DNA from: Notamacropus eugenii
Lineage: Eukaryota; Chordata; Mammalia; Diprotodontia; Macropodidae
Direction of reading: 5' to 3'
DNA: 64,000 nucleotides
Assembly: GCF_028372415.1 (NCBI RefSeq)
Contig: NC_092878.1
Coordinates: forward strand, 29,432,903-29,496,902
Shown piece by piece: positions 13,453-25,829 of the stretch (its first letter is position 1; each line of letters opens with the position of its first letter). A program made the position numbers and the translations under genes. The notes below the pieces were generated by a model, which saw nothing but the letters and a program-made list of their open reading frames with translations, was not told the DNA's origin and did no database searches.

Positions 13453-13508
13453 TACACACGTGTACACACACACACACACACACACACATACATACACACA
13501 CACACACT
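13453..13508. repeat. (CA)n microsatellite
   Basis: CA repeat interrupted by tacata. Confidence 0.95.
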
Positions 13509-13609
13509 CATGTGGCTTCCCAGTGATTCCTCCCTTCATCCTGATAGAACTTGTAACAAATACATACAGCCAAGCAAAACATATCAACACACTGCTCTTG
13601 TCCCAATTT

Positions 13610-14050
13610 GTACCTAGTATCTATCACCTCTTTCTGATGAGAAAGAAGCACACTTCACTATTCATTATGCTGAAATCCTGATTGGTCAATGCATTGATCA
13701 GAGTTCTGAAACCTCTCATTATTATCTTCCTTTACATTATTGTGGTCATGTACATTGTTCTTCTGGTTCTGCTTCCTTCATTCTTCATCGATTTATTCAA
13801 TCAAATCTTCTCAAGTTTTTCTGAATCCTTTGTATTTACAATTTGTATGGTACAATAACAATCCATTACATTTATATTCGATTCCCCAGTAATGGGCACC
13901 TATGATCCTTTTCATTTTTCCCCATTACAAGAAGTGCTGCTGTACATATTTTTTTACCTCCTTGGGGTACATGCCTAAATGAAATGATATTGCTGGGGCA
14001 ATAGCTATGTTTGGTTTGACTACTTTGATTGTCAAGAGCAGTTTTTGTCC
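13610..14050 (-). mobile_element. L1 3' fragment, antisense
   Basis: acattgttcttctggttct, ccccagtaatgggcacc, gaagtgctgctgtacat and tattgctggggcaatag follow the antisense L1 3' order. Confidence 0.85.
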
Positions 14051-15340
14051 TCATATTTGGAGCGTAAAACAGAATGCCTTGTTCTACACTCCCTCATTGG
14101 CTTCCTGCTTAGAGTGAATACAATCTATAAAGGCAGTAGAATGAAGCATTATGTCAATGCTGCAGGAAATCTATTTAGAGGGGTTCAAGTTTCCATGGTG
14201 CTATGTAGTAGCACAATTATAGTCCATCTATTTGACAGACATCTGCTTCACCCTGGGAATGGAAAGGCCTCTCTCTGGTTATTTAATATTTACCAAAGCT
14301 GCTCTATCAATGAGGTCCATTAAGATCTTGAATCCTTGCCAACCTTGTGACAATTAGATCACCATATTTACCACATGACCATCTGGTGGTTGTGCATTCA
14401 ACAAAGTAGCATGCTGAATTTCTTATTTACTTAAAACAGAAAGGCAAGCTGCACCTAATGGAGATCCACAGCTTCATGGACAACTGTCTTTTTATGTTTT
14501 ACTTTGTCTGTGGCATTGGTCATTTTATTTGGTGTTTGTTAAGTTCAGGATGAAAGAATTAAAACAAAAACAAGGGAGAAAGAGAGGAGCTTGGAGATGA
14601 GAGGAGGAGGGTCAGAGAATGTCCTTATTTTCTATTACTGACTTTGTCATTCAGGAAATGTCAGTACCCACTCAGGAGGCAGAATTCAAGTGACTTGTTC
14701 ACCTACCTCATAGTAGCATAGCCAAAATAGTACTTTTCTAGCTTTATCAATAAGAACATCATATAAGAGAGAACCAAAAGGTTAACTGGAACTGGTATCA
14801 CAGCTGTTGTTTCTTGATGTAGTCATATTCTGTATGCTAGCAGAAAATGGCATGAGTTGGACAGAATGGGTCCTTCACAAAGCCTTGGTGATCTTAAGTT
14901 TTTCTAAATACCTAGCTATTGATGAATGATTGGTTTGTGGATCTTCCCTGTATGGAAGTTATAACTTCCATTTCTTAGATCATTTTTCCCTTGTTTTATA
15001 ATCAGGCAAGCATGTCACTTGCCCTTTCTCAATCCTCAGTGACTTCTGCTTTCCAGAACTTCTCAAAAGTAATGACTAGTACCTATGCAATGACACCTGC
15101 TAATTCTTCTTAAAGAAGAAAGGGCCTGGGGATGTATGACCATGCTCTGCTGATTTTAATCATCTGGTTTTCCCAGATGCTTTTTAAATGGTATCTTTCC
15201 CTATTTTATTTTGGCCTCTCATCCTTCCAAAATACCTAGGACTGGCTGTAATCAACTGTTCACATTTGATCTTTTTGGAAAAGAGAGAATTGAAGAAGAT
15301 GGCTTTCATCCTCATCACTGAGGTTTTCTTTTGAGAGTTG
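14051..15340. other. No gene; unassigned
   Basis: Includes a 92-codon frame at 14045-14323 that matches nothing I know. Around 14900-15260 the sequence has a decayed-repeat look without an assignable family. Confidence 0.5.
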
Positions 15341-15344
15341 TTTT

Positions 15345-15580
15345 CTTTTGAGAGTCATCCAAGCAGAGTGGCAAGAATCCTGGACTTACACTCAAGAGAT
15401 CTGGGTTCACATGATGCCTCAGATACATCCTGATCATGGACATTAGTTCTCACAACCTCAGTTTCCTCATTTTTAAAGTAAGAGATGAAACTTGCATACC
15501 TACTTTACATGGCTGTTGAGGAAAATTCTTTGCAAATCTTAAATCTGTATGTCAATATGAATTATTATTATTTTTTCCTC
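15345..15580 (+). mobile_element. CORE/MIR-type SINE, sense
   Basis: gagatctgggttcacatg, cctcagtttcctcattttt and a tattattattat end. Confidence 0.8.
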
Positions 15581-15679
15581 TTTTTGTCTAATATATTTGA
15601 AAAATTGAGGGAAAGGTAAATATTTCCTGTTCTTTGCTAGTTATACTTACTTTCCAATTACAGCCTTCCCAAATCTCTC

Positions 15680-15925
15680 TCCAAGAGGCAACATGTTATA
15701 GTGAAAAGGAAGCTGAATTTGGAATCGAGACCTGGGTTCAAATCATGACCCCTGTGCTTGTTAATCTATAGTAGCATAAGATTATATAAGATTCCATAAG
15801 TATAGATTAATCTGTACTTAAGCTCTCTGGGCCTTACTTTTCTCAACTGGAAAATGGGGATAAAAGTATACTCCCTGTAACACATGAGTATTAAACCTTA
15901 AAAGTGTTATATAAATGGAGTTGTA
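15680..15925 (+). mobile_element. CORE/MIR-type SINE, sense
   Basis: cgagacctgggttcaaatc, ctctgggccttacttttc, aaatggggataaaagtata. Confidence 0.8.
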
Positions 15926-16299
15926 AACAGAAGTTCCCACACCAAGACAAATCCACTTTTCAGTGGGAGAAGGAGGGCTTATTATGAGCTGATCCTCTCC
16001 CACTGAAAAGTTCTCCGTCCACTCTGGTCAAATGCAGTTGCCCCCATGGGGAAAGGTGGGCTAGTGGGAGGGATGTGATATCAATAAGACTGTCAGAGGT
16101 TAGACAGTCTGGAATAGATAGAGAAACTTGCCCTCCATCCACTCTACCCTACTCCCAATTTTGGAATACCCAAATGGGGCAGGGGTAATGCTTCCTGATT
16201 CAGAATGGCAGGCATCTGAAACAAACCAGGCAAGGAGGAAGCCTACCTTGATACCTGTTGATAGAATGCTTGCACTTTGGGACAAAGTCAGGGGTATGG

Positions 16300-16392
16300 G
16301 GAGGCTCAGGTGAGATGATGGCTGTAAAGCATTTTGTAAATCTTAAAGCACTATACAAATGCTATATTATTATTTTGATTAATATTATTATA
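16300..16392 (+). mobile_element. SINE 3' tail
   Basis: ctgtaaagcattttgtaa and cactatacaaatgctatat, then a tattatt end. Confidence 0.75.
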
Positions 16393-17049
16393 CCACAGTC
16401 ATCCAGCCCTTCAATCTGGCAATAACTTCATCCCCTAAGCCTTTTACTGCACTCCTGCTAAGCTCAAGTAGTCTTTATAGAGCAGTACCATACTGGTAAA
16501 TGTTTAACTCCAGGCTCTTGGGGGTGGGGGAAGGGGAGGAGAATGTATGTCCACAGTTTTAAGCTTAATCTGTGTTATTATTAACACTTTCTTAAGTCTA
16601 GAGTTGACAATCAACAAGACTAGACTTGTAGCACTTGGTGATTTCTGAGGTATAAATGCTCACACTGAAATTTTCACAATTGGCTCCTGCAAGCCAGGTT
16701 GGCTACAGCACGCTCCTGGGCAAAGTCCTGGTGATGCTGGGCTAGTTATAGCTTTATATCCATATGAGTTATTCTCACATGGATATACTATTTCTTTATA
16801 TTCCTTTTAAGTGATCTGACCTAATTTCTATTTTTCCTAGGCCTTTCCCATTTAATCTTTGATTTCATATACAGTAGGGTTTGGAATTTTTTCCACTTGG
16901 TCTTATGATCTCACTTTTCCTATATGCTAATATATATCATTATACATACACACATATGAATATATTTTAATAACTGTGCATAATGATTTTCTTGCACAAC
17001 AACCAGGTTTCTTGTACTCATGGTCTATGGCTGATGGGCAGAAGTTAGC
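16393..17049. other. No gene; unassigned
   Basis: A short ta/ca run near 16925-16965; nothing else recognised. Confidence 0.5.
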
Positions 17050-17265
17050 TCAAAAGAAGGCAGAACTTCCTAATAATTAGAGCTGGCCAAAAGTGGAATG
17101 CTACAGCGAATTGGTGAGTTCTCCATGACTTCAAGCAGAAGAAGCTTGAAAAGCTGCTTGTTAAGGATGTTGTAGAGGGAATTAATGCTTCAATTAAAGT
17201 TTGGACTAAATCTATGAGGTCCATTCAAAGCCTTAAGAAACTCTGATCCAATGAGTCTTAAGACT
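17050..17265 (+). mobile_element. CR1/L3-type LINE 3' end, sense
   Basis: agaacttcctaataattag, gtggaatgctacagcgaat, gacttcaagcagaagaag and tgttaaggatgttgtagag are the CR1/L3 3' end. Confidence 0.75.
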
Positions 17266-17819
17266 TTCTTTAGAAATGATTCTTATTACTTGCCCTATAC
17301 TTTAGATTTTTATTTTTAAAAGTTTTCTTAAAATTCACTTTCTTTTTCCTCTCTTCCTTAAGGATTGTAAATTTTGTGATATAAAGTCTTCCTCCCAAGT
17401 TTCCAATTATCTTTCATTCCCCCAAAATCTTCTATCACATTAGAAAGAATCAAATAAAGAACTGCATTGATTGACTCCCTTGCTTTTATAGTAAGACACT
17501 GCCCTTAAACTCTAAAGTCAGGCTAAAAAGCTGCCTGACGATTTCTAGCCCCACTGAGTTTCTTCTCCAACTGATAGCATAATAGTTAAATGGTCCACTA
17601 TCATCTGTTCCCAATCTGAAATTGCTTCAGTAAGTTAGTTAAAAGACCTTATTCATCTTCCCTGTCTGGCTTTAGAAGACTGGAACAGAATCCCACAGTG
17701 AGGTCATACTTATTCTTAGCCCCTTAAACCGAGGTTCACCCTCTTAGCCTCCTGTTTCCTGACCATATCTTTAACATATGACACAGACCCCTCTTTTTAC
17801 TTTGTCTCTCTTTCCTGAA

Positions 17820-18070
17820 CAACTCAATTCAGTTCAACAAACATTCACTAAATAGTTATACTGTGCAAGACATTATGCTGGGAATGTAAAAATAATCCAT
17901 TTTCCCTCAAGAAGCTTATATTTCAGCAAGGATTGAAGACAGTAAGACAGTTCACAGATAGTTATATTAGAAATTAGAGAATGATTGAGGACTTAGAAAA
18001 AGCCAGAGTTGCCTGAGAGATTTAAGGAGAGATCACTTTGAGCTGAGAGGATCAGAATAACTTGAAGTAG
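17820..18070 (-). mobile_element. L2 3' end, antisense
   Basis: aacaaacattcactaaat, then ctcaagaagcttatatttc. Confidence 0.65.
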
Positions 18071-19364
18071 GCCCTCAGGACTCTGTGCCAGGGCACTGAA
18101 ATTTAGAGCACTTGACAGTATTCATATGCAGCCTCTTTGAAACAAGTGGGTTTAGTACTTAGTTAGCAAGAATGTCTAGTTAAAATAAGTTACCAGATGG
18201 CAGGTTTCCTGTTCTCATGCTTAGGGTCTAAACCCCATCGCAGCTGAGTTCCTCAGTTTCCTCACCCACCATCAAACTCAACCCCCTCCCCCAGAAACAG
18301 GCTCTTGGTATCCTAGGGCCTTCACCCATGGAAGTTAGTGTCCCCTTTATGCCTCCTGTTCTAGTCAGGGTATGACTCAGGCCCTTAGTAGTTTAGGTTT
18401 GATATTAGGACAAAATGAAACACGTGCTAATCCTTCAACAATTAGCAAAAGCCATAGCAGGAAAAGGATATGCAACAAGGATAGAAACTGAGGATATCTC
18501 CAATCAACTTACTTGATCAAAGCTCCCTTGTTTGAGCTGCCCATTCACTGCTTTCAACAGCAACACATCAGAGATCACTCGGTGCTCCAACTGGCTGCTT
18601 TGTACCCAAGTGACCAGAAACTGACTTCAAGAACCAAAAACTACTTTAGTCTGCTGAGCCAAATTAAGTCTCTAGGACAGTCTCATTACCTTTTTAAAAA
18701 AAATTTCCAACATCCTGTTGACTGACCAGAGACCACTCTCAGCCACTTTGATCACTTTCCACTCTACTGAGACTGACAGGGGTCATCAATACCTGCATCC
18801 CATCCATCTCCAGCATCTGGAAGCCCCACCTGTCCTGTGAAGAGCAAACTCAGCACCCTGACTCAATAGCTTGGACTAATAGGGACCCCAGGACTCTCAT
18901 GAAGTCCCACCCAAGCACAAATGGAACATCAAAACCATCTATCTCCCCATCTTCCACCACATACACTGGTCACATAGGTCACATTCATTGACATGGATCT
19001 CTGCACCTGACTCTCCATCAATGGAATGCTTTTCTGAGTCCCAGATCCCTGATGGAACCCTCACCCTTATCCCAATCACTGAGAGCCCAGCCCATCCACC
19101 TACAGATTCTTTGATATTTGGCTTTGGTCTGTTCCACAGTGCCCATTTAGGGGCTGGATCCTGGGGGAAGGCACCAGGCACTACCTCTAAATTCTCCAAC
19201 TTTCTCTACCACCATTAAGTCCTGAGGAAACTTGTTTCATTAAATTTTAAGGGGAAATATGGGTTGTGATATTGCTCCTACTCTACCTTTCATGGGGCAG
19301 AAGAGTCTCTCCCCATGAGGACTTGTGTCTTAGGCTCATTCTTATACCCAACTAAATTTGTCCT
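18071..19364. other. No gene; unassigned, locally GC-richer
   Basis: 18500-19220 is more GC-rich than its surroundings and holds frames of 70-86 codons on both strands that I cannot assign. It could be an unrecognised repeat. Confidence 0.45.
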
Positions 19365-21910
19365 TTTTTTTTTTCATTTTAGTTTTTCCAATTACATTTA
19401 ACAACAATTTTTAACATTTTTTTAAGTTTCATTTTGAGTTCCAAATTCTCTTCCTCCTTCCTTTCTCCCCTCATTGAAAAAGCAAACAATTTGCCAAAGG
19501 TTATACATGTACAATCATGCAAAACATATTTTCATGTTAGTCGTGTTGTGAAAGAAAACATAGACCAAAAAAAAAAAAAAACCAAAACCAAGAAAAATAA
19601 TTTTCCACATCCCCTCCAATATTTGTCACTTTTTCCTTCTATCATTTTAGACAATCTGTTCCATATTCTTCAAATTTTCTTGTAAAGTATCTTTATGTCT
19701 AGGTCATATATCCATTTTGAACTTATCTTGGTAAATGGTATAAGATACTGGTTTATGCCCAGTTTCTGCCATATTGCTTTCCAGTTTCCCAACAATCTTT
19801 ACCAAATAATGAATTCTTATCCCAAAATCTTAAGTCTTTATACTTATCAAATACAAGGTTATTATGTTTATTTGCTATTATATATTGTATGTCTACTATA
19901 TTCTATTGATCTACCTTTCTTACATCTTAGCCAGTACCAAATCGTTTTGATAATTACTGCCTTACAATATAGTTTAAGATCTGGTACTGCTAAACCTCCT
20001 TTCTTTATGTTTTTTTCCATTAGTTCCTTTAATATTCTTGACCTTTTGTTCTTCCAAATGAAATTTATTATTTTTTATGATTCAGTAAAAAAATTTGGTA
20101 ATTTAATTGGGATGGTGTTGAATATATAATTAGTCTGGGCAAAATAGTAATTTTTATTATATTGGCTCTGCCTACCCTTGAACAATTAAAATTTCTCCAA
20201 TTATTTAAATCTGATTTTTTTGTACAAAAAGTTTTTTAAAATAATTTTGTTCATATAATTCTTGGGTTTGCTTTGGCAGGGGGTACTCCTTGTATTTTAT
20301 GATGTCTAGAATTATTTTAAATGGGCTACTTTTAATGATCTCTTCTTGCAGAGTTTTGTTTGCTGATATATACAGCATAACTAGGTATGCTGATGATTTA
20401 TGTGGACTTTATATCTTCATACTTAGCTAAAAATTATTATTTCAATTAACTTTTTAGTTGAGTCTTTGGGATTTTCCAAGTATATTATTATAACATCTGC
20501 AAAAGAGCTCATTTTATTACCTCATTCTCTATTCTAATTCCTTCTATTTCTTTTTCTTCTCTTATTGCTGTTACTAGGATTTCCAATACACTATTGAATA
20601 ATATTGGTGACAGTGGACTTTTAGGTAGTTCAGTAATTCTTAAATCTATTTTCTATGTGAGTTGTTTTTCCAATGAGATATTTCACATTTTCTTTTTTCA
20701 TTCTTTTGATTTCATTTTATTGTTTTTTGATATCTCATGGAGTCATTAGCTTCCACTTGCCCAATTCTAATTTTTAAGAATTTATTTTCTTTGGTAAGCT
20801 TTTGTATCTCCTTTTCCATTTGTCTAATTCTGCTTTTCAAGGAGTTCTTCTCTCCAGTGTATTTTTGTGCTTCTTTTGCTATTTGATCTATTCTGTTTTT
20901 AAGGTGTTATTTTTTTTTTTAGCAGTTTTTGTGCCTCCTTTACCAAGTTATTGACTCTTTTTTCATGATTTGCTTATATCACTCTCACTTCTTTTCTTAA
21001 TTTTTTCTCTACCTCTTTTTTTTTATTTTTAAAATCCTTTTTTTGAGTACTTCCAGGAATTCTTTTTGGACCTGTGACCAATCCCACATTTTGCTTTGAG
21101 GCTTTGGATGTAGGTGTTTTGACTATGTTGTCTTCTTCTGAGTTTGTGTTTTGATCTTTGCTGTCAACATGGTAACTTTCTTGGTCAGGTTCTTTTTCTG
21201 TTGTTTGCTCATTTTCCAGCCTATTTCTTGACTTATAATTTCATGTTAAAGTTAGGCTCTGCTTCTAGGGTAGAGAAGGCACTTTCCTAAGCTTCAGATT
21301 TTTTGTTTTCAGAGCTAGTTCTGAGGACCTGTAAGTTTTCAGTCCTTCCCAGGTGGTATAATCTAAGGAGAGCTGTGGTCACTGCCTATACTCTGGTCTG
21401 TGAGTGACCACAAGCACTCCTTTCTATCCAGAAACTGTGATGAGGGTCTTTGCTTTCCTGTAAGTACACAATTCAGTGTGGTAGCACTCCTACTTGCTCT
21501 TGGAGTATGACCCAGAACCACATACAGGAAACAGAGCCCTTCCCCCAGTGCCAGCAGTGTCCCCTGTAGTCTCCTGCAGGCTAGTTGTCTGACCCCCTTC
21601 TATATGGGGTCTGTAGGTTGAGAGCTCCAGAAGCTGTAGCTGTAGCTGCCAGTTCAGTTGTCCCCAAGGCCTACTTCTGGCTTGCTGAAGGCAGCCTGGC
21701 CTGGACTGCACTCGACTCCCATCCTAATGAAATAGACTTTTCCTGCCCACTTTCTAAGTTGTCTTGGGTTACAGAATTGTTTCATCTCTTCCTTATCTTG
21801 GTTCTGCCCCTCCAAAACTCATTTTGAGGCATTATTTTAAAGTTGTTTGGAAAGAAATTTGGGAGAGTTCAGTTGAGGCCTTGCTTTTACTCCATCGTCT
21901 TCTAAATTTG
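19365..21910 (-). mobile_element. L1 LINE, antisense, both ends present, internally deleted
   Basis: From 21910 downward: the 5' start (gaagacgatggagtaaaag on the - strand, like the L1 start at 63440), a GC-richer 5' UTR to about 21270, an ORF1 region rich in coiled-coil codons (about 21240-20690), a jump into ORF2 (about 20640-19630) and the L1 3' UTR (tcatgcaaaacatattttc, gttgtgaaagaaaacatag). At 2.5 kb it lacks most of ORF2. Confidence 0.88.
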
Positions 21911-21949
21911 TCTTAATAAGTTGATTTGATGTATATTTTATGCAACTTC

Positions 21950-22295
21950 CTTTAGGCAGGTTTTGTGAGGCTTTCCTCGAGTTCCAAAACTGCTAGTAAT
22001 GGTTCTGGGAAGACTTTGTGGAGGAAATGGCACCTTGCTTTGAAGGAAGAAGACATCAACCCACAGAGATAGGTGGTAGTTATTCTATGCATGGGGAACA
22101 ATGTGTACACAAAGGTAGGAGAGGACAGGATGAGATACATGACTAATGGGTAGCACATTTAGATTAGAACTGAGTAAGTGAAGAGATAAGCAATGAGGGC
22201 GCCACGGAAGTTTTTTGAGTAGGAATGTGGTTTGAGCAGGCCAGTGTATTATTAGAAAGATTAATTTGGCAACAGTGTAGATTAAAACATTCATT
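21950..22295 (-). mobile_element. CR1/L2 fragment, antisense
   Basis: gaatgtggtttgagcaggcc and ttaatttggcaacagtgt match the 'gggagccactgg...' end of antisense L2 copies. Confidence 0.45.
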
Positions 22296-22361
22296 AAAAA
22301 AATTTTAAAGGTAAAAGATAAAATTTTTTAAAAAAATAAAAATTAAAAGATTGAAAGTAAA

Positions 22362-22487
22362 AGGGGACAGCTAGGTGGTGCAGTGAATAGAACATGGGCT
22401 GCGCAGTCAGGAGAACCTGAGTTCAAATCTGACCTCAGACAGTTACTAGATGTATGACTCTGGGCAAGTTACTTTACCCAGATTGCC
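22362..22487 (+). mobile_element. tRNA-headed marsupial SINE, sense
   Basis: ggggacagctaggtggtgca, gagaacctgagttcaaatc and gactctgggcaagttactt: the classic tRNA-derived head. The microsatellite has grown at its 3' end. Confidence 0.92.
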
Positions 22488-22491
22488 TCTC

Positions 22492-22526
<35 letters not shown>

Positions 22527-22601
22527 CAGACAGACAGAGAGACAGAGAGAGACAGAGAGAGAGAATGAGAGGGGGAGAAGAAGGAGGTGGGAGAGGGGGG
22601 G

Positions 22602-22656
<55 letters not shown>
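22488..22656. repeat. Compound (TG)n(GA)n(GACA)n microsatellite
   Basis: TG run, GAGACA units, a G-run, then about 50 bp of pure GA. Confidence 0.97.
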
Positions 22657-22658
<2 letters not shown>

Positions 22659-22676
22659 TAAAAGATTAATAAGGCA

Positions 22677-22850
22677 GAGGTGTTAGACATATGGTGCCCC
22701 TGAATGAGATTAAAATGTAAATGGGGAAAATTTAACAAAATAAATAAAAATGCAGTAGAACATAGATAATGTTAATGTGTTGTTTTCTAAGTTGATATGC
22801 CATGACAGAGATCCTTCTATACTGTTTTTTTGTTTGTTTGGTTTTTAGTT
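22677..22850. mobile_element. Non-autonomous hAT-like transposon, copy 1
   Basis: Begins cagaggtgttagacata and shares taacaaaataaataaaaa and gtagaacatagataat with copies at 36900 and 46900. Confidence 0.55.
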
Positions 22851-22950
22851 TGGCACTCTTGGTATAAAGGATGAATTGTGGAAGGGAGAGCTTGACTTCA
22901 TTCCAGTTAGGAGTGCCATCCCTTGAAATCTCAGGCTAATGTTGCTAACA

Positions 22951-23046
22951 TTTCCTTCCTTCCTTCCTTCCTTCCTTCCTTCCTTCCTTCCTTCCTTCCT
23001 TCCTTCCTTCCTTCCTTCCTTCCTTCCTTCCTTCCTTCTTTCCTTC
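22951..23046. repeat. (TTCC)n microsatellite
   Basis: About 95 bp of TTCC units abutting an antisense SINE tail. Confidence 0.97.
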
Positions 23047-23049
23047 CTT

Positions 23050-23178
23050 TTTTTGGAGGCAATTGGGGTTAAGTGACTTGCCTAGGATCACACAGCTAGT
23101 AAATGTCTGAGGCCAAATTTGAATTTTGGTCCTCCTGACTCCAGGGCCAGCGCTCTATCCACTGCGTTATCTGTCTTC
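23050..23178 (-). mobile_element. tRNA-headed SINE, antisense
   Basis: gggttaagtgacttgccta, cacacagctagtaaatgtc, ctatccactgcgttatctg. Confidence 0.92.
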
Positions 23179-23574
23179 GACAACCTACTTTTAAACTTCT
23201 TACTAAGTTGGTTAAGCTGGTCCTGTTGATGTTTCTCTTTTCTTTCTTTCTAGAATTTTTTTTTTTTTTAAAGAAACCTCATCAAAGCTATCCTTGGGCA
23301 AAATTGTCGAAAGGTATGATATCTCTCACTCGCACTCACGTGCCTCATGCCCTCACTTTCCCAGAATCCCCCAGATCAGCATTCCACCTGGCATATTCCC
23401 CCTGGCCAGTGTCATGGGTTGAGACATTATGCCTCCCTATTATCTCTGATTAAAATGTCGCATTCCCTTATTGTCATACTCTTAAGTAACTTATAAAGGG
23501 AAGGAGCCAAGTATTGAATAGAGGAAGTGATCTGATAAACTAATCACATTAAATGCATTTTATTTGTAACCTAA

Positions 23575-23722
23575 AGACCTGGCTCTGCTACTCACAGTTG
23601 GTGTGACCTAGGACAAGTAAGTACCCTAAATTCTCTGGGCTTGTTTTCTTCATCTGTAAAATGGAAGGACTGTACCAAGATGATCTTTAAGGGTCTCTTC
23701 CACCTCTAAATATATGACCACA
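23575..23722 (+). mobile_element. MIR, sense
   Basis: cttcatctgtaaaatggaa, tgatctttaagggtctctt, ccacctctaaatatatgac. Confidence 0.85.
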
Positions 23723-24244
23723 ATCGAAGAACGTGGTCATGCCAACCAAATGTATATGATAACTTTACAGAAAATAAAAATTAGATATAGTATTCATTAC
23801 TTAACAAACGTACTTGAGAAAACTTGACAGTTTGGTAGGAAAGGAATCTGGACTCATTTGTTACATCATATACCTCCTGTGAATTCCAGCTGGGTGAGAG
23901 GCTTACGCATAGAAGGAAACAAACAAACAAACTCTAAAAAAGATGAAACAAAAGGGAATGTAACTTCTCAATCGTTGAGGACAGATAAACTTCCTTGTAT
24001 TCAGAATATGAAAGGAATTACAGGAGATTAGTGGGTTTAGTGGGTACAATAATGTATAAAAAATGTATACATATATTTTTATAACATAACTTTTGTACTG
24101 CTAAAACAATATAATTAAAATAAAGAATGGATTGTAGAAATATTTTTTGGCAAATGTGATAGAGAAAAACTTTGACATTTTAAGCATGTAAGGAACATTT
24201 TTAAAAAATTTTAATGACAAGTTAATGTACTAAAGAAAGACAAA

Positions 24245-24710
24245 AAAAAAGTTCTGTCCTCAAGGAGCTTATGCTCTGGTGGGGGAAAACATGTAAATAA
24301 CTAGGTACATACAAGATATATACAACCTATCTCTGGAAGGTAATCTAGAGGGGAAGACACTAACAGTTAAACTCACCAGAATAGGCCTCCTTCAGATTTG
24401 AGTTCTGCTTTATAGGGAGCCAGGGATGCTGAGTGGCAGACATGAGGGAGCACAGCATTCCAGGCACAGGTGGGAGCCGGTGCAAAACTCAGTATTTTTG
24501 ACTTTTGATTTTATTTTTTTGCTAGGAGATGTAGTGATGTGTTTGAGATCAGCTAGTAGGCTGGTAGAGCCAGATTGTACAGTAAATGAGGTAGGATTGG
24601 GGAAAACATAATGTAAAAAGGTTGGTAAGGCAGAAAGGGCCAGGTTAGGAAAGGCTTTAAAAGTCAAGCAGAGGAATTGATCCCAGAGTGAACTGGGAGC
24701 TCACTGAGCA
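24245..24710 (-). mobile_element. L2/CR1 3' end, antisense
   Basis: ctcaaggagcttatgctct, gtacatacaagatatatac, attccaggcacaggtggg and ccaggttaggaaaggctt follow the same order as 42845-43380. Confidence 0.75.
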
Positions 24711-24714
24711 GGGA

Positions 24715-24890
24715 TCTGGGTGATAAAGTGGGTAAGAGAGCTGGACTTAACACTGATTAGCTGAGACCTCTCAGCCTCAGTTACCTCTTCTACAAAATGG
24801 GCATAATAATAGCAACTACCTCCCAAGGTTGTTTGAAATATTTGTAAAGTGCTTTGCATGTCTTTTAAGTGCTAATAAATGTTATTAGTA
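24715..24890 (+). mobile_element. CORE-type SINE, sense
   Basis: cctcagttacctcttctac, aaaatgggcataataatag and a gtgctaataaatgttatt end. Confidence 0.8.
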
Positions 24891-25016
24891 AAAAAATCAT
24901 CTGTTTTTTTTCAGCCAAGCATACCTGAGTAGAGTGAAGACTGCTGAGGCAGGGAGATCACTCAGAAAACGATTTTCAGTAGCCCTGTCTGAAGTAGGGA
25001 GCTGGCTGTGTTCTCT

Positions 25017-25270
25017 GGGTTTTCCCGACTTATCTTTTGATTTGTCTCCTACCTGCCTCCTCTCTCCTTTACAGTCTCTTTGGCTGGGTCACCATCACAC
25101 CCCTTGACTCTGTTTATACCCAAGGGCTCTATCCAGGGCCCTTGGGTTTTCCCGACTTATCTTTTGATTTGTCTCCTACCTGCCTCCTCTCTCCTTTACA
25201 GTCTCTTTGGCTGGGTCACCATCACACCCCTTGACTCTGTTTATACCCAAGGGCTCTATCCAGGGCCCTC
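25017..25270. repeat. Exact 127-bp tandem duplication
   Basis: 25017-25143 and 25144-25270 match by eye apart from the last base or so. The unit starts gggttttcccgacttat and ends at tatccagggccc. Confidence 0.97.
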
Positions 25271-25674
25271 TCCTCTATACGGTCTCAACAGATGACTTCA
25301 TCAGCTAACAGTGTTTTATTACCTCTATACAAACTCTCAGGTCTGTATTTCCAGCTCTTGCTATCTCCTGAACTTCACTCTCAAATTGTCAACTTGTTCT
25401 GTTTCTATTTTGGTAACCATTTCTATATAATCAATTTCCTTTGTAATCTTATGTATTTTATGCATTTTAAGACATTATTCTGAAAAAAGAGTCCATAGGC
25501 TTCAGTGGACTGTCAAAGGGGTCCATGCCATATATGCTTACAGACACACACACCCACGCACACACATCCAATATTAAGAACCTTTGAGCTACGAAAACAG
25601 TCAAGGAATAAAACAAGGGAAAAGAATGTATGCCAATCATCACAAAGTGGGTAGCAGCACAGAAAATTATAATT

Positions 25675-25828
25675 TTTTGAATGGGAAAGGCAAGGCAAGT
25701 AGGGTTAAGTGACTTGCCCAAGGTCACACAGCTAGTAAGTGTCAAGTCTCTGATTTCAGATTTGAACTCAGGTCCTCCTGACTCCAGGGCCAGTGTTCTA
25801 TTCACGGTGTCACCTAGCTGCCTATAGC
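25675..25828 (-). mobile_element. tRNA-headed SINE, antisense
   Basis: ggttaagtgacttgccca, ggtcacacagctagtaagt, cctgactccagggccag, tcacctagctgcct. Confidence 0.95.
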
Positions 25829-25829
25829 A

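Noticed and set aside
19695-20129. 144-codon + strand frame
   Set aside because: It is the antisense reading of L1 ORF2, hydrophobic because of T-rich codons.
22362-22487. tRNA gene
   Set aside because: The A/B-box-like head belongs to a tRNA-derived SINE; no complete cloverleaf is present, and the same holds for the other SINE heads.
22450-22738. Arg/Glu- and Ser/Leu-repeat frames on both strands
   Set aside because: Pure translation of the TG/GA microsatellite.
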